DNA of 64,000 nucleotides, taken from a virus. How positions within the stretch are numbered: the first letter of the stretch is position 1; each line of letters starts with the position of its first letter. Both the position numbers and the translations under genes were made by a program. The stretch covers positions 36,971 to 100,970 of IMG/VR virus record IMGVR_UViG_3300017743_005089, one strand, 5' to 3'. This document shows positions 1-8,047 of this stretch, one piece after another. The notes under the pieces were generated by a model. The model saw only the letters and a program-made list of their open reading frames with translations. It had not been told where the DNA came from and searched no databases.

Positions 1-164
1 AAAATGGCGCGCATGATTTTATCAACGGCTTATTGTGCGAAGACGAACACGAGTCTGGCGTACTAATTCACCCAGAAAAAGGAAACATAATAATAGATAG
101 GATCACTTGTGTAAACTTGAATTATATTTTAACTAAATTGAAATTGATATCTAGCGGCAAGTAA
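1..164 (+). CDS. C-terminal end of an unidentified protein (partial)
   Basis: An open frame enters from the left edge (first complete codon at base 3) and runs 53 codons to a TAA. The visible tail begins NGAHDFINGLLCEDEH and ends KLKLISSGK. I do not recognise the family. The next gene starts 1 nt after the stop, so the two are probably co-transcribed. It is called a gene because the frame is intact, of sensible composition and abuts its neighbour. Confidence 0.55.
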   Translation, partial: NGAHDFINGLLCEDEHESGVLIHPEKGNIIIDRITCVNLNYILTKLKLISSGK

Positions 165-165
165 A

Positions 166-462
166 ATGAATAAACTACTCTCACTTTTTTTATTACTTAA
201 TTTACTTTCATGCGCTAGTTCTAAAATGAAAACAAATACAAAACCGAAAATAGATTTACAAAAAATTTTCAAAGATGTAGATTTAAATAATGACCTAGTG
301 ATAGACCTAAACGAATCTATTATTTATTCTGAATCCATTCCCGAATATGACTATTCTAGCCCGCTTTTAATTTTTTTCATAATAACCATTATAGTCCTTT
401 CTACTTGTTTTTCTTCGGTATTAAGCTCTTGGCTCCCTAGGTTTTTTGCAAAAAAAGATTAA
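166..462 (+). CDS. Small lipoprotein with an EF-hand-like loop and a C-terminal membrane segment
   Basis: This 98-residue protein starts with a hydrophobic signal ending in a lipobox (LLSC, Cys at 16), so it is probably exported and lipid-anchored. Residues about 39-50 (DLNNDLVIDLNE) match the EF-hand calcium loop: acidic or Asn at positions 1, 3 and 5, Ile at 8, Asp at 9 and Glu at 12. The usual Gly at 6 is Leu. A strong hydrophobic stretch covers about 66-88, followed by a basic tail. Phage lipoproteins of this size are often spanins or superinfection-exclusion proteins, but nothing here decides the role. No Shine-Dalgarno is visible. Confidence 0.6.
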   Translation: MNKLLSLFLLLNLLSCASSKMKTNTKPKIDLQKIFKDVDLNNDLVIDLNESIIYSESIPEYDYSSPLLIFFIITIIVLSTCFSSVLSSWLPRFFAKKD

Positions 463-478
463 GTTTTGATTTTTTTAA

Positions 479-507
479 TTGACTGTTTTTGTTTTTTAAG
501 GTATACT
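479..507 (+). promoter_or_regulatory. Sigma70-like promoter for the RNR beta gene
   Basis: TTGACT at 479-484, a 17-nt spacer and TATACT at 502-507. It precedes the start at 547 by about 40 nt, the longest leader among the promoters of this class. A second AT-rich element, TATAAATA (the T4 late-promoter consensus), sits at 536-543 just before the ATG. Confidence 0.65.
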
Positions 508-546
508 TAATGATCTATTAAACAATAATATTCGTTATAAATATAT

Positions 547-1560
547 ATGAAAGATAAAACAGGAGAACTTTTAACAAATAATATAGCTGGGGTCAACAGG
601 ATACTTCCCCATAAACACAAATACGCTTGGGACCTTTTTCTTAAAAGTTGCGCCAACAATTGGATGCCCACAGAGATATCAATGCAAAACGATATTGCCC
701 AATGGAAGAATAAAGAAATAACTGAAGACGAAAAACTTTTAGTAAAAAGATGTTTGGGTTTCTTTGCTGGCAGTGAATCTCTAGTTGGCAACAATCTACT
801 ACTTTCAGCTTTTAGGTACATCACCGATGCGGAATGTAGACAGTACATCTTAAGGCAAGCTTTCGAAGAAAGCTTGCACAATTTAACAGTAGTGTATATC
901 TGTGACAGCTTGGACCTAGAAATAGATGAAGTTTACGCTGCTTATCAAAACATACCAAGCATAAAAGCTAAAGATGATTTCTTAATGAGCATAACGGACG
1001 ATATAACGTCTAACGATTTTGACTCTACCACAAAATCTGGAAAGCAAGCCATCCTAAGGAATTTCTTAACGTATTGGATTATATGTGAAGGCACTTTTTT
1101 CTTTAGTGGCTTTGCAATGCTCTTAGCCCTAGGCAGACAGAACAAACTCCAAGGAGTGTCTGATCAAATCAAGTATACATTGAGGGACGAAAGCTCTCAT
1201 ATCGCTTTTGGAACGTACTTAATAAATACGCTTATCGAGCAAAATCCATCTATTTGGACTAAATCCATCCAAGAAGAGTTTGTGGAGCATATTAAAAAAG
1301 CAGTGGAACTTGAGATAAATTATGCGCACGATGTTCTTCCCACTGGAATATTAGGTTTAAATGCAGACATGTTTGTTGATTACATGCACTACATCGGAAA
1401 CAGGAGGCTGGAAGCCATAGGCTTAGATTACAGGTTCCCTAGCGACAAAAACCCATTCCCATGGCTCGGTGAAGTCGTAGACGTTCAAGCTATGGGCAAC
1501 TTCTTTGAAAGAAGGGTTAGGGAATACCAGCAAAGCGGATCTTTAGAAGACGATTTTTAG
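547..1560 (+). CDS. nrdB: Ribonucleotide reductase beta (R2) subunit, tyrosine-less class Ic-like
   Basis: The protein (337 aa, normal R2 length) would form the metal-cofactor subunit that starts ribonucleotide reduction to dNDPs. All six expected carboxylate/His ligands can be placed: E77, E108, H111, E181, E215 and H218. The first ligand is Glu rather than Asp. The position four residues after H111, where class Ia enzymes carry the radical Tyr, is Val115. Motifs such as ESLVGNN, KAKDDF and NPFPW closely resemble the chlamydial class Ic R2, which uses a Mn/Fe cofactor and Phe at that site. No alpha subunit is in the window, so it is either elsewhere in the genome or supplied by the host. Confidence 0.9.
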   Translation: MKDKTGELLTNNIAGVNRILPHKHKYAWDLFLKSCANNWMPTEISMQNDIAQWKNKEITEDEKLLVKRCLGFFAGSESLVGNNLLLSAFRYITDAECRQYILRQAFEESLHNLTVVYICDSLDLEIDEVYAAYQNIPSIKAKDDFLMSITDDITSNDFDSTTKSGKQAILRNFLTYWIICEGTFFFSGFAMLLALGRQNKLQGVSDQIKYTLRDESSHIAFGTYLINTLIEQNPSIWTKSIQEEFVEHIKKAVELEINYAHDVLPTGILGLNADMFVDYMHYIGNRRLEAIGLDYRFPSDKNPFPWLGEVVDVQAMGNFFERRVREYQQSGSLEDDF

Positions 1561-1571
1561 TGTAATATATA
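1560..1571 (+). promoter_or_regulatory. GTGTAATATATA promoter-like motif
   Basis: GTGTAATATATA overlaps the end of nrdB and lies 3 nt before the GTG start at 1575. It belongs to the recurrent GTGTA motif class of this window. No -35 is recognisable. Confidence 0.45.
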
Positions 1572-1574
1572 TAG

Positions 1575-1856
1575 GTGACGAAACTACCTATATATACATT
1601 AAGTAATATTAGCGGAGAGACTGGAATTCTCTATCAGCTAGACGCCTCTAAGATAAATTCTGCATCTGGAGTAGTTTCAGAATTCGACAGCAATAATATC
1701 TCTTGTTTGAATATAGACTGCCAAGACGTTGATACGAATAACATCTCTACAGCAAGCTTACAACTTAATTATGATTCTCTATCTACCTCCGACCCAGGCA
1801 TAAAAGGGGTAATATGGAGAGATTCTAATAATTTTTTAAAAATCAGCAGTGGCTAA
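1575..1856 (+). CDS. Small virion-like protein (tail-fibre-associated type)
   Basis: This 93-residue acidic, Ser/Asn-rich protein starts with GTG. Its C-terminal part (about 66-92) reads LQLNYDSLSTSDPGIKG followed by a Trp-containing tail ending KISSG. A 'TSDPG..G.W.....LKIS' tail is common in small structural and fibre-associated phage proteins. No Cys pair pattern, signal or membrane segment is visible. The GTGTA motif 3 nt upstream would give a leaderless message. The function is inferred from composition and the tail motif only. Confidence 0.5.
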   Translation: MTKLPIYTLSNISGETGILYQLDASKINSASGVVSEFDSNNISCLNIDCQDVDTNNISTASLQLNYDSLSTSDPGIKGVIWRDSNNFLKISSG

Positions 1857-1862
1857 ACATAG

Positions 1863-1882
1863 TAGTTATTTTATAATAACTA
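1863..1882 (+). promoter_or_regulatory. Perfect hairpin abutting a TTG start codon, with embedded -10
   Basis: TAGTTATT (1863-1870), loop TTAT, then AATAACTA (1875-1882) form a perfect 8-bp stem ending exactly where the TTG start at 1883 begins. The same bases contain TATAAT (1872-1877). It could therefore be a -10 for a leaderless message, or a hairpin affecting initiation. There is no T-run, so it is not a terminator. Confidence 0.35.
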
Positions 1883-2419
1883 TTGTTGAGAGACTATAAA
1901 GACAGAATACTTATAAAACTTAAGAAGAAGTGTTCCGAAGTGAACGCTGAACTTAAGGAAGTTGAGTGTATATACGATGCAGCGTTACCTATGTTTTGCG
2001 ATTCTGTAAATTTTTTTTGCAGAAACCATTCTGTCGAAAATCCACTCGACTCAATAGAAAAAGAAGACGAAAAGAGCAAAAAAGAAATAAGCTCCAACTT
2101 TAAGTCTCTTTATAGAAAGATAGCAATTCAAACCCACCCAGATAAAGGAGGACAAAATCAAGATAATATAAATAAATATCAACAAGCCACCAACGCAAAA
2201 AAAGATAGTCAAATAGATAAACTTGTATCTATAGCTAAAGATTTAAAAATCAACCTTTCGGAGTTAAAATACAGAGACATCAACTTGATTGAAGAAAGCC
2301 TAAAAGATACTGAAAATAAAATATCTCAAATCCGAGACACCTTTGTTTGGCATTGGTTTTTTTCGAACAAAAACAAAAGAACTGATATTATAGCTAAATT
2401 TGTATATAAAAAAGTGTAA
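1883..2419 (+). CDS. J-domain (DnaJ-like) co-chaperone protein
   Basis: The 178-residue protein has a J-domain core in its middle: LYRKIAIQTHPDKGG at about residues 76-90, with the HPDK tripeptide at 85-88, as in co-chaperones that stimulate Hsp70 ATPase. The surrounding regions are charged and helical, and the G/F and zinc-finger parts of true DnaJ are absent. The only in-frame start that fits the upstream hairpin is TTG at 1883. Phage J-domain proteins are thought to recruit host DnaK for replication or assembly. The client here is unknown. Confidence 0.65.
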   Translation: MLRDYKDRILIKLKKKCSEVNAELKEVECIYDAALPMFCDSVNFFCRNHSVENPLDSIEKEDEKSKKEISSNFKSLYRKIAIQTHPDKGGQNQDNINKYQQATNAKKDSQIDKLVSIAKDLKINLSELKYRDINLIEESLKDTENKISQIRDTFVWHWFFSNKNKRTDIIAKFVYKKV

Positions 2420-2535
2420 TTTATCTACTGATGTACTGTAGGCTTTTATCTTTTTTTTATTATATAATTTTTGACACTTTTAATATACTTAAGAGCCAAT
2501 GGTTTTGCATGTAAAAATACTAATAACAAAACTCA

Positions 2536-2637
2536 ATGGCAATCCTAATTATAAAAAAAACTGCTCAACTGGTAGCTAAAAAGCTTTCTAAGATCAGGGT
2601 TATTCAGGAAAAGCCTCCACCCCCTCCTCCTACATAA
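2536..2637 (+). CDS. Microprotein with a poly-proline tail
   Basis: A 33-codon ORF, MAILIIKKTAQLVAKK..., ends in KPPPPPPT. It is basic and amphipathic at the N-terminus, with six consecutive prolines near the end. It lies in a 220-nt gap otherwise without genes, 2 nt before the next start. No Shine-Dalgarno is visible. A TTGACA hexamer at 2471-2476 has no well-spaced -10. Poly-Pro motifs can stall ribosomes or bind WW/SH3-like folds, but no role can be assigned. Confidence 0.35.
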   Translation: MAILIIKKTAQLVAKKLSKIRVIQEKPPPPPPT

Positions 2638-2639
2638 TT

Positions 2640-3281
2640 ATGCTTGGATATGTAAAAAACAGTGTAAATAAAATAAAATATTTCTACGAATCTAATTCAT
2701 TAAAAATATTAAACTATTTAGATAAGGAGCTAGCCTACGAAGATTCCTTAAAGTATTACACGGAACAATCTCACATAAATAAATTAAACATGAATTATAA
2801 ATCTTACATTTTTTCTCAAGACATATGCAGCTTAAGTTCAATGCCAGAACCTTCCATAGAAGAGATAATAAGGATAAATAAAAAAATAACCGATCACACA
2901 TGGGGCGTAATTCTAGAGTCAGAAAAAATAAATGATATAAACATTTATATAGCTCAAATGAACAAAGTACAAATAAACGCAAGAAAGTCTAATTTTTTTG
3001 TCGTAACAGATTGTGAAGATGTATTATTAAAATTAAATGATGTTTTTAACTGGATGGGGAAGTTCCATTATATAGTTCCAAACACCTACAATGATAATAT
3101 TGACTTGGAGTATCGCCCCAGCATTAACTTTCACTGCCTCAAACATTTAGACAAGCATATATCTACCCCAAATTCTAAATATATGAAAATGCTTAAATCT
3201 ATAGGCGGCAAACAAGTAACAGTTCCAAATCCGTCAAGGGTGTTCTGTTTTAATTCAAAAAAATTGGTTCCAGGAAAATGA
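2640..3281 (+). CDS. Protein of unknown function at the head of the glycan island
   Basis: 213 residues, soluble, with no signal or membrane segment and no motif I recognise. The N-terminal half is helical and charged. The C-terminal half has a possible alpha/beta pattern (SNFFVVTDCEDVLLKL, then FHYIVPNTYND), and the protein ends in a basic tail. The gene overlaps the following glycosyltransferase by 4 nt (ATGA), so it is probably translated with that operon and may serve it. Confidence 0.5.
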   Translation: MLGYVKNSVNKIKYFYESNSLKILNYLDKELAYEDSLKYYTEQSHINKLNMNYKSYIFSQDICSLSSMPEPSIEEIIRINKKITDHTWGVILESEKINDINIYIAQMNKVQINARKSNFFVVTDCEDVLLKLNDVFNWMGKFHYIVPNTYNDNIDLEYRPSINFHCLKHLDKHISTPNSKYMKMLKSIGGKQVTVPNPSRVFCFNSKKLVPGK

Positions 3282-4207
3282 AAAGGATATCGTACGTTTT
3301 AGTTTCCAGGAATGACAGGTACAACGGGGATTCTGTTGGTAGGTGTACTAATACTATCAATCACGCATGTGAGATCATTCAAAAAAACAACGTCGCAGAA
3401 GAGTCCGAAGTTGTCTTGGTAGATTGGTGTTCTAAAAAAGAACCCCTAAAAGATGCTATAAAGCATAGGTTATCCCCTCAATGCAAAGATGTTTTAAAGA
3501 TTGTTACAGTGCCACCAGACATCGCCGACAAACATCAGGGTGATTCGCCTTTTTCTGAAGTGCATGCAATGAATGTTGGTTTTAGACAAATGAGCGGCAA
3601 ACACTTTGCCAGAATTGATCAAGACACTTTGATTGGTCAAAGATTTATGGATTGGTTTTATAAAGAGTATGAGGTAAAGGATTATGGCTGGCCCTGGCCT
3701 AGGGCATCATTTTGCAGTAGAAGAAATTTGAGTGAAGATCAATCCCACCATTCAGTTTTTCGAGATTATGTATATGACCAAGCCTTATCCAAACAAGTAG
3801 AAATATGCCATGAGCACAACCATTACAGTAGATTAATGCCCAACGAGCAAATATACCCTTTTTACGGGGGGGCTGTTGGGGTAATGATGGTTGAAAAGGA
3901 TTGCTACTTAGAGCATAAAGGCTTCAACGAAAGTTTAGTTTACATGAATAGTATGGACACAGAATTCATGAATAGAATTGCTCAGAAAGAAGACGTATAC
4001 AATTTATGCCTATCCATTGATGCGGATTTTTATCACCAACACCACGACAGAGGGGACGGCGCCTCAAACGACACAACTCAACCACATGCCCAACAAGAAG
4101 GGGTTAGAAAAACCAACGAGTTAGATGTTAGAAATAAAATGATAGAAAACCCAAACCCAGACAACTGGGGCTTAATTGACGAAAATTTAGATGTAATTTT
4201 ACTATGA
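3278..4207 (+). CDS. GT-A fold glycosyltransferase (family 2-like)
   Basis: This 309-residue protein opens with a nucleotide-sugar-binding strand (RISYVLVSRNDRYNGDS) and has a DxD-like metal site in RIDQDTLIG (about residues 113-121). A C-terminal acceptor region (FYGGAVGVMMVEKDCY, then a GFNES segment and MDTEFMNR) resembles the galactosyltransferase C-terminal module of GT2/GT7 enzymes. Such enzymes move a sugar from an NDP-sugar to an acceptor in the cytoplasm. It overlaps both neighbours by 4 nt. Donor and acceptor are unknown. Confidence 0.7.
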   Translation: MKRISYVLVSRNDRYNGDSVGRCTNTINHACEIIQKNNVAEESEVVLVDWCSKKEPLKDAIKHRLSPQCKDVLKIVTVPPDIADKHQGDSPFSEVHAMNVGFRQMSGKHFARIDQDTLIGQRFMDWFYKEYEVKDYGWPWPRASFCSRRNLSEDQSHHSVFRDYVYDQALSKQVEICHEHNHYSRLMPNEQIYPFYGGAVGVMMVEKDCYLEHKGFNESLVYMNSMDTEFMNRIAQKEDVYNLCLSIDADFYHQHHDRGDGASNDTTQPHAQQEGVRKTNELDVRNKMIENPNPDNWGLIDENLDVILL

Positions 4208-5055
4208 AAAACGTAGTTTATATAATAAATAATCTCCCATCGGACACCGATTTCGCGAACCCTGGTTACAAAAATGTAGCATGGGTCCCTCACTGCTTAA
4301 AGTCCTTGGAATCCTATTGTGATAAAATTAACGCAGATCTAAAGATCATATCCTCTAAAGATTTTCCAGCCTTTGCAGAGATAAATGATTACAATTTTAG
4401 CTTTTATCAAAAAAGCACTTTCATAAAGGTTTTAATGCTTCATGAATTCATGAAGACGGATTATGATAAATTTGCGCTTCTCGACCTGGACATGGTTGTA
4501 AGCAAGGATGCTGAAGATATTTTTGAAAGATACAAGGATGACCATTTTGTAATGCAGTATGGATTCAATGAAGCCGTAGTAAAAAAGAATGAAATATTTC
4601 TAAAGCAGTATTTAAAATCAATCCCTGCTGATGAATCTGTATACAGGTACAATGAAAAAACAAAAAGAAACATGCCTAAGTACAATTTAAACTTAGGATG
4701 CTATATAATGAGTAAAAAAATTGTTAGCAAGTTGACTAAAGTATTACCAGACCAGTATAGTTTCGTCTCTTTCTTAAAGGATAACAATTTAATAGACAAC
4801 CCCGTGTTAGAAGTTTTCGGAGAAAGAAAAGATTTTATAGATCAAGATTTATACGGTTTCGCTTATTCAAAAACAGACGCCCTAGATTACCACAAGCCCA
4901 TGGATTGGGTTTGGAATGCAAACTATCAGGCCTGCTTCCAAAAAGGAGATCAAAACAAAGATTTCAACCTGTGTCACCTTTGCGGCGAAGACGGCAAGCA
5001 GTTTCTTTTAGATAATTTAAATAACCCAGAAGTTATTTCTAGAATCGATGTATAG
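4204..5055 (+). CDS. GT-A fold glycosyltransferase (GT8/GT32-like)
   Basis: 283 residues. A central DxD (FALLDLDMVVSKDAEDIF, about residues 91-108) fits Mn-dependent retaining GT-A enzymes. It is followed by NLGCYIMSKKIV, typical of the segment after the donor site in GT8-like proteins. There is no membrane segment, so it probably acts in the cytoplasm. It lies inside the continuous glycan operon and overlaps the following sulfotransferase by 8 nt. The exact family is uncertain. Confidence 0.6.
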   Translation: MKNVVYIINNLPSDTDFANPGYKNVAWVPHCLKSLESYCDKINADLKIISSKDFPAFAEINDYNFSFYQKSTFIKVLMLHEFMKTDYDKFALLDLDMVVSKDAEDIFERYKDDHFVMQYGFNEAVVKKNEIFLKQYLKSIPADESVYRYNEKTKRNMPKYNLNLGCYIMSKKIVSKLTKVLPDQYSFVSFLKDNNLIDNPVLEVFGERKDFIDQDLYGFAYSKTDALDYHKPMDWVWNANYQACFQKGDQNKDFNLCHLCGEDGKQFLLDNLNNPEVISRIDV

Positions 5056-5734
5056 CCACAAACATAAATTCATATACGTACATATACCCAAGTCTGCAGG
5101 CACCTTTGTAAAACATTATTTGCTTTCAAATATAGATTCTAACTATGAAAGTAATCAGAACCAACAGGACTATGATGATAAATACTGCGTTACCTGCGAA
5201 AGACCCCTATCATCTATAGTAAAAGAAATTCCAAATCACAAAGATTATTTTAAATTTACAGTTGTGAGAAATCCTTTTGATAGGGTCGTTTCAATGTTTT
5301 GTTACCTAGGGGGCTGGAAGTTTGACTATTTTGTCGAAAATAATATAGACTCTCCAATGATGCCCTACGTACAAGAATTCCACAAGTACTATATGTCTAA
5401 TGATTTTGATGGTTTCATAGACTGCGCCTACAAAGAAGGTCTCATTAAAAAATTTCATACTGGTTATTTCGAAAACTACATAGATAGAATAAGCGTTGAG
5501 GGAAAAATATGCATCAATAAATACTATAAGATGGAAAAGATTAAACTTTGCATTTCTGATTTGCGCAAAACTTTTAAGTTTAAAAGCAAAAAAGGGTTTA
5601 CAGATTGGAGGCAGAATAGTAGCTCAGAATATAAAAAAATAAAAAAATATAAGGACTACTACTCCCAATACAGTCGAGACTTTGTAGAAAATCATTTCGG
5701 CAGAGATTTGGATTATTTTGGCTATGGATTCTAA
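5048..5734 (+). CDS. Sulfotransferase (PAPS-dependent, family 2-like)
   Basis: 228 residues. The PAPS 5'-phosphosulfate loop is HIPKSAGT (12-19), and the 3'-phosphate-binding motif is RNPFDRVVS (74-82), as in carbohydrate sulfotransferases related to heparan-sulfate 2-O- and chondroitin enzymes. These transfer sulfate from PAPS to a sugar hydroxyl. The N-terminus (M.SHKHK.I..HIPK) is almost the same as in two other sulfotransferases of the island, which suggests recent duplication. There is no signal peptide or membrane anchor, unlike Golgi relatives, so it acts in the cytoplasm. It overlaps both neighbouring genes. Confidence 0.8.
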   Translation: MYSHKHKFIYVHIPKSAGTFVKHYLLSNIDSNYESNQNQQDYDDKYCVTCERPLSSIVKEIPNHKDYFKFTVVRNPFDRVVSMFCYLGGWKFDYFVENNIDSPMMPYVQEFHKYYMSNDFDGFIDCAYKEGLIKKFHTGYFENYIDRISVEGKICINKYYKMEKIKLCISDLRKTFKFKSKKGFTDWRQNSSSEYKKIKKYKDYYSQYSRDFVENHFGRDLDYFGYGF

Positions 5735-6524
5735 GTTTGTAATATTTGGCCAAGAAAGAGCTGGAACGACTAGTTTAATCTCAGCATTAAACAAGAATGA
5801 TCGGATTGTCCATGAACCAATATCTTCTCTAACTGGTGATTTAGAACACAATCCTAGATATGCTAAAATAATTCAAGAGCATAAAATGGACCCCAATACT
5901 TTGCCTTATTCTAAAAACATACCTTATTTTAATAAATTTAATAATATCGCAGAAGACAAAGATAAGCTTTGGAGTTTTTTAGACTCCCTATTTTCTACCT
6001 TCGATGGAGTTAAGCACGTATGGTGCACTTCCTCAGAAGAAGGTAATGAAAATTTTCTTTATTATTGCCAGGCTCATGGAATTAAAATTATATTTCAATA
6101 TAGAGAAAGCGCTTTTTACCCTGCAGTTTCCTGGCAATTAGCTAACCAAGTTCAAGTTTGGCAACTCGGAGAAAACAAAGAGTATAAAAGTACAGTCGAC
6201 TCTTTTGATTATAAAGAACTTGAAGAACCACCCATAAAACGAAGGGTGGCTTGGTACAAAAAATACATCCCTTACTATCACTCCTTATTACCACCTGATT
6301 CTTTTACTTCTAAATACGAAGATCTTTATGGTTTGGAAAGTTATACAGAAAGGTTGAATAGATTTAACGATATAATTTATTACCTTGACGTTGAGGTTGA
6401 CATTAGTAACGTAGAAAATTTTTTATCTACAGATAGGAGGGTTTTTGGCAAAAAAGCTTACAATAAAATACCTAATTACCAAGAAATGTTTGAAAGATAC
6501 GGTCAAGAAAAAATTAAATTATGA
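5724..6524 (+). CDS. Divergent sulfotransferase / P-loop transferase
   Basis: The ATG at 5724 is preferred over an upstream TTG and overlaps the previous gene by 11 nt. The 266-residue protein begins DSKFVIFGQERAGTTSL, a PAPS-type phosphate loop (GQERAGTTS, 9-17). A later arginine/serine segment (FQYRESAFYPAVSW) can serve as the 3'-phosphate site. It resembles the broad Sulfotransfer_3-type group more than the HIPK group of its neighbours. The substrate is unknown. Confidence 0.6.
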   Translation: MDSKFVIFGQERAGTTSLISALNKNDRIVHEPISSLTGDLEHNPRYAKIIQEHKMDPNTLPYSKNIPYFNKFNNIAEDKDKLWSFLDSLFSTFDGVKHVWCTSSEEGNENFLYYCQAHGIKIIFQYRESAFYPAVSWQLANQVQVWQLGENKEYKSTVDSFDYKELEEPPIKRRVAWYKKYIPYYHSLLPPDSFTSKYEDLYGLESYTERLNRFNDIIYYLDVEVDISNVENFLSTDRRVFGKKAYNKIPNYQEMFERYGQEKIKL

Positions 6525-7408
6525 ATAATTATTACTATTTTTCTCGCGATACTGGTTGGGGTGACACTTTATGGCACCTTACTAATGCCTTGATGTATTG
6601 CGAGCAGAATAATAAAGGAATACTTATTGATATGCGCGGACATTGGGCAAGTAAAGGTAATAGTAATTTATTTGGTGAATATTTTCTCAGTATAGACACA
6701 GATATAGAAGTTATAATAAATGAAGAATGTATAGATCAGCTCAAAAAAGATGCTGAACAACATTCTGACTCTAGATTAGTAATAAAAAACCCACTTAAAT
6801 CCAAAGAAGATTCTAAAAAATTTTATGATACATTTAATAGAATTAGCGTTCACGGGACTATCGCCAAAGAAATAGATGAGATACGCAAAAAATATTTCGC
6901 AGGAAATTATATAGTTGGAATTCATGCTAGAACATCAAACGGAGAAGTTTTACCATCAAAAACTGGAAACTCAAATCGTTTTCAGGGGGAAAGAAATGCA
7001 ATACAAACTATTTTTGACGTATATAAAGAAAAAATAGATCATGTATTATTTGATTCGCCTCGTGCATTCTTAAAATCTTGTGACAACTATAAGTTTTTTG
7101 TTGCCACAGATTCAAAACAATTTGTTGATTTGTTTAAAAAAGAATACGGCAACACAATCGTAACCGAAAGATACTTCGCTCCTCCAGGTTGCGGCACTGG
7201 CCACGAAAAAGGGGATCAGTCTACAGATTTACAAATTCAGATGGAAGAAAAATACGGACGCATAAACATAGCTAAAGAAGCGTTGGTTGATTTCTACTTA
7301 CTACAGTATACAAATTTTCTATTTAAAAACTTTAGTAGATTTAATGAGTTTTGTTTGTACAAGGGTATACCAAATTTCCATATTAACTTTCAGCAAAAAT
7401 GTTATTAA
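6521..7408 (+). CDS. GT-B fucosyltransferase-like protein (NodZ/GT23-like)
   Basis: 295 residues. Two features suggest the NodZ / alpha-1,6- and O-fucosyltransferase fold: IVGIHARTSNGE (about 142-153), matching the GDP-sugar-binding HxRxxN-like site, and a later FFVATDSKQFVDLF. This group uses GDP-fucose or related GDP-sugars, consistent with the GDP-mannose epimerase at the end of the island. Its first 19 nt (start codon onward) are duplicated at 10155, marking a past rearrangement. It overlaps the previous gene by 4 nt. Confidence 0.5.
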   Translation: MNNYYYFSRDTGWGDTLWHLTNALMYCEQNNKGILIDMRGHWASKGNSNLFGEYFLSIDTDIEVIINEECIDQLKKDAEQHSDSRLVIKNPLKSKEDSKKFYDTFNRISVHGTIAKEIDEIRKKYFAGNYIVGIHARTSNGEVLPSKTGNSNRFQGERNAIQTIFDVYKEKIDHVLFDSPRAFLKSCDNYKFFVATDSKQFVDLFKKEYGNTIVTERYFAPPGCGTGHEKGDQSTDLQIQMEEKYGRINIAKEALVDFYLLQYTNFLFKNFSRFNEFCLYKGIPNFHINFQQKCY

Positions 7409-8047
7409 ATGATTAGCCATAAACACAAATGTATATTTTTACATATCCCAAAAGTAGCAGGCACATCTGTTGAAAGGTTTTTGCGAAATGTTGACCCAAA
7501 TATACCAGCAAAAGTTTTAAGGAAGCGAGGCTTTTCTCATTTTTTAAATGACTATTTAGATTATTATGTATTTTCATTTGTCCGCAACCCATATGACCGT
7601 TTAGTTTCTGCTTGGAAATGGGGGCAACTTAAATTTGGGAAAGAAGGCGACTTGCCTTTTTACAACAAAGAACGTGCGGTATCATTCCAAGAATATGTTT
7701 TATTAACTACCGACTTTGGATATCGAAAAGACAATCAAAACTTATGGAGTGAATACGACGAATATCATACATTGCCTCAATTTAAATTTTTTCCTAATTT
7801 AAACGGAGGTCATTATTTTACAGATAAAATTAATCCTAATTTTACTTGTAATTTCATTGGGCGCTTTGAAAATTTACACGAAGATTTTAATAAGGTTTGC
7901 CCTAATATAGGGACAAAGGAATTTAAACTTCCCCATGCATACAACTCAAAAACTTTCAAAAAAACTTTTGACTGGACTGATTCATTAAAAGATAAAGTTC
8001 ATAATTATTATAAAAAAGATTTTGAATTATTTAATTATGACAAATGA
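7409..8047 (+). CDS. Sulfotransferase (PAPS-dependent, family 2-like)
   Basis: 212 residues with the 5'-phosphosulfate loop HIPKVAGT (12-19) and the 3'-phosphate motif RNPYDRLVS (59-67). The start ISHKHKCIFLHIPK is nearly identical to those of the sulfotransferases at 5048 and 9562. It immediately follows the fucosyltransferase-like gene, so the two may add and then sulfate one residue. Soluble, with no leader. The substrate is inferred only as carbohydrate. Confidence 0.8.
   Translation: MISHKHKCIFLHIPKVAGTSVERFLRNVDPNIPAKVLRKRGFSHFLNDYLDYYVFSFVRNPYDRLVSAWKWGQLKFGKEGDLPFYNKERAVSFQEYVLLTTDFGYRKDNQNLWSEYDEYHTLPQFKFFPNLNGGHYFTDKINPNFTCNFIGRFENLHEDFNKVCPNIGTKEFKLPHAYNSKTFKKTFDWTDSLKDKVHNYYKKDFELFNYDK

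Noticed and set aside
2471-2476. TTGACA as a promoter -35
   Set aside because: No acceptable -10 occurs 15-19 nt downstream.
2431-2514. 27-codon ORF after a GTGTAATTTAT motif
   Set aside because: Hydrophobic aromatic composition can arise by chance in this T-rich gap, and there is no overlap or coupling to a neighbour.
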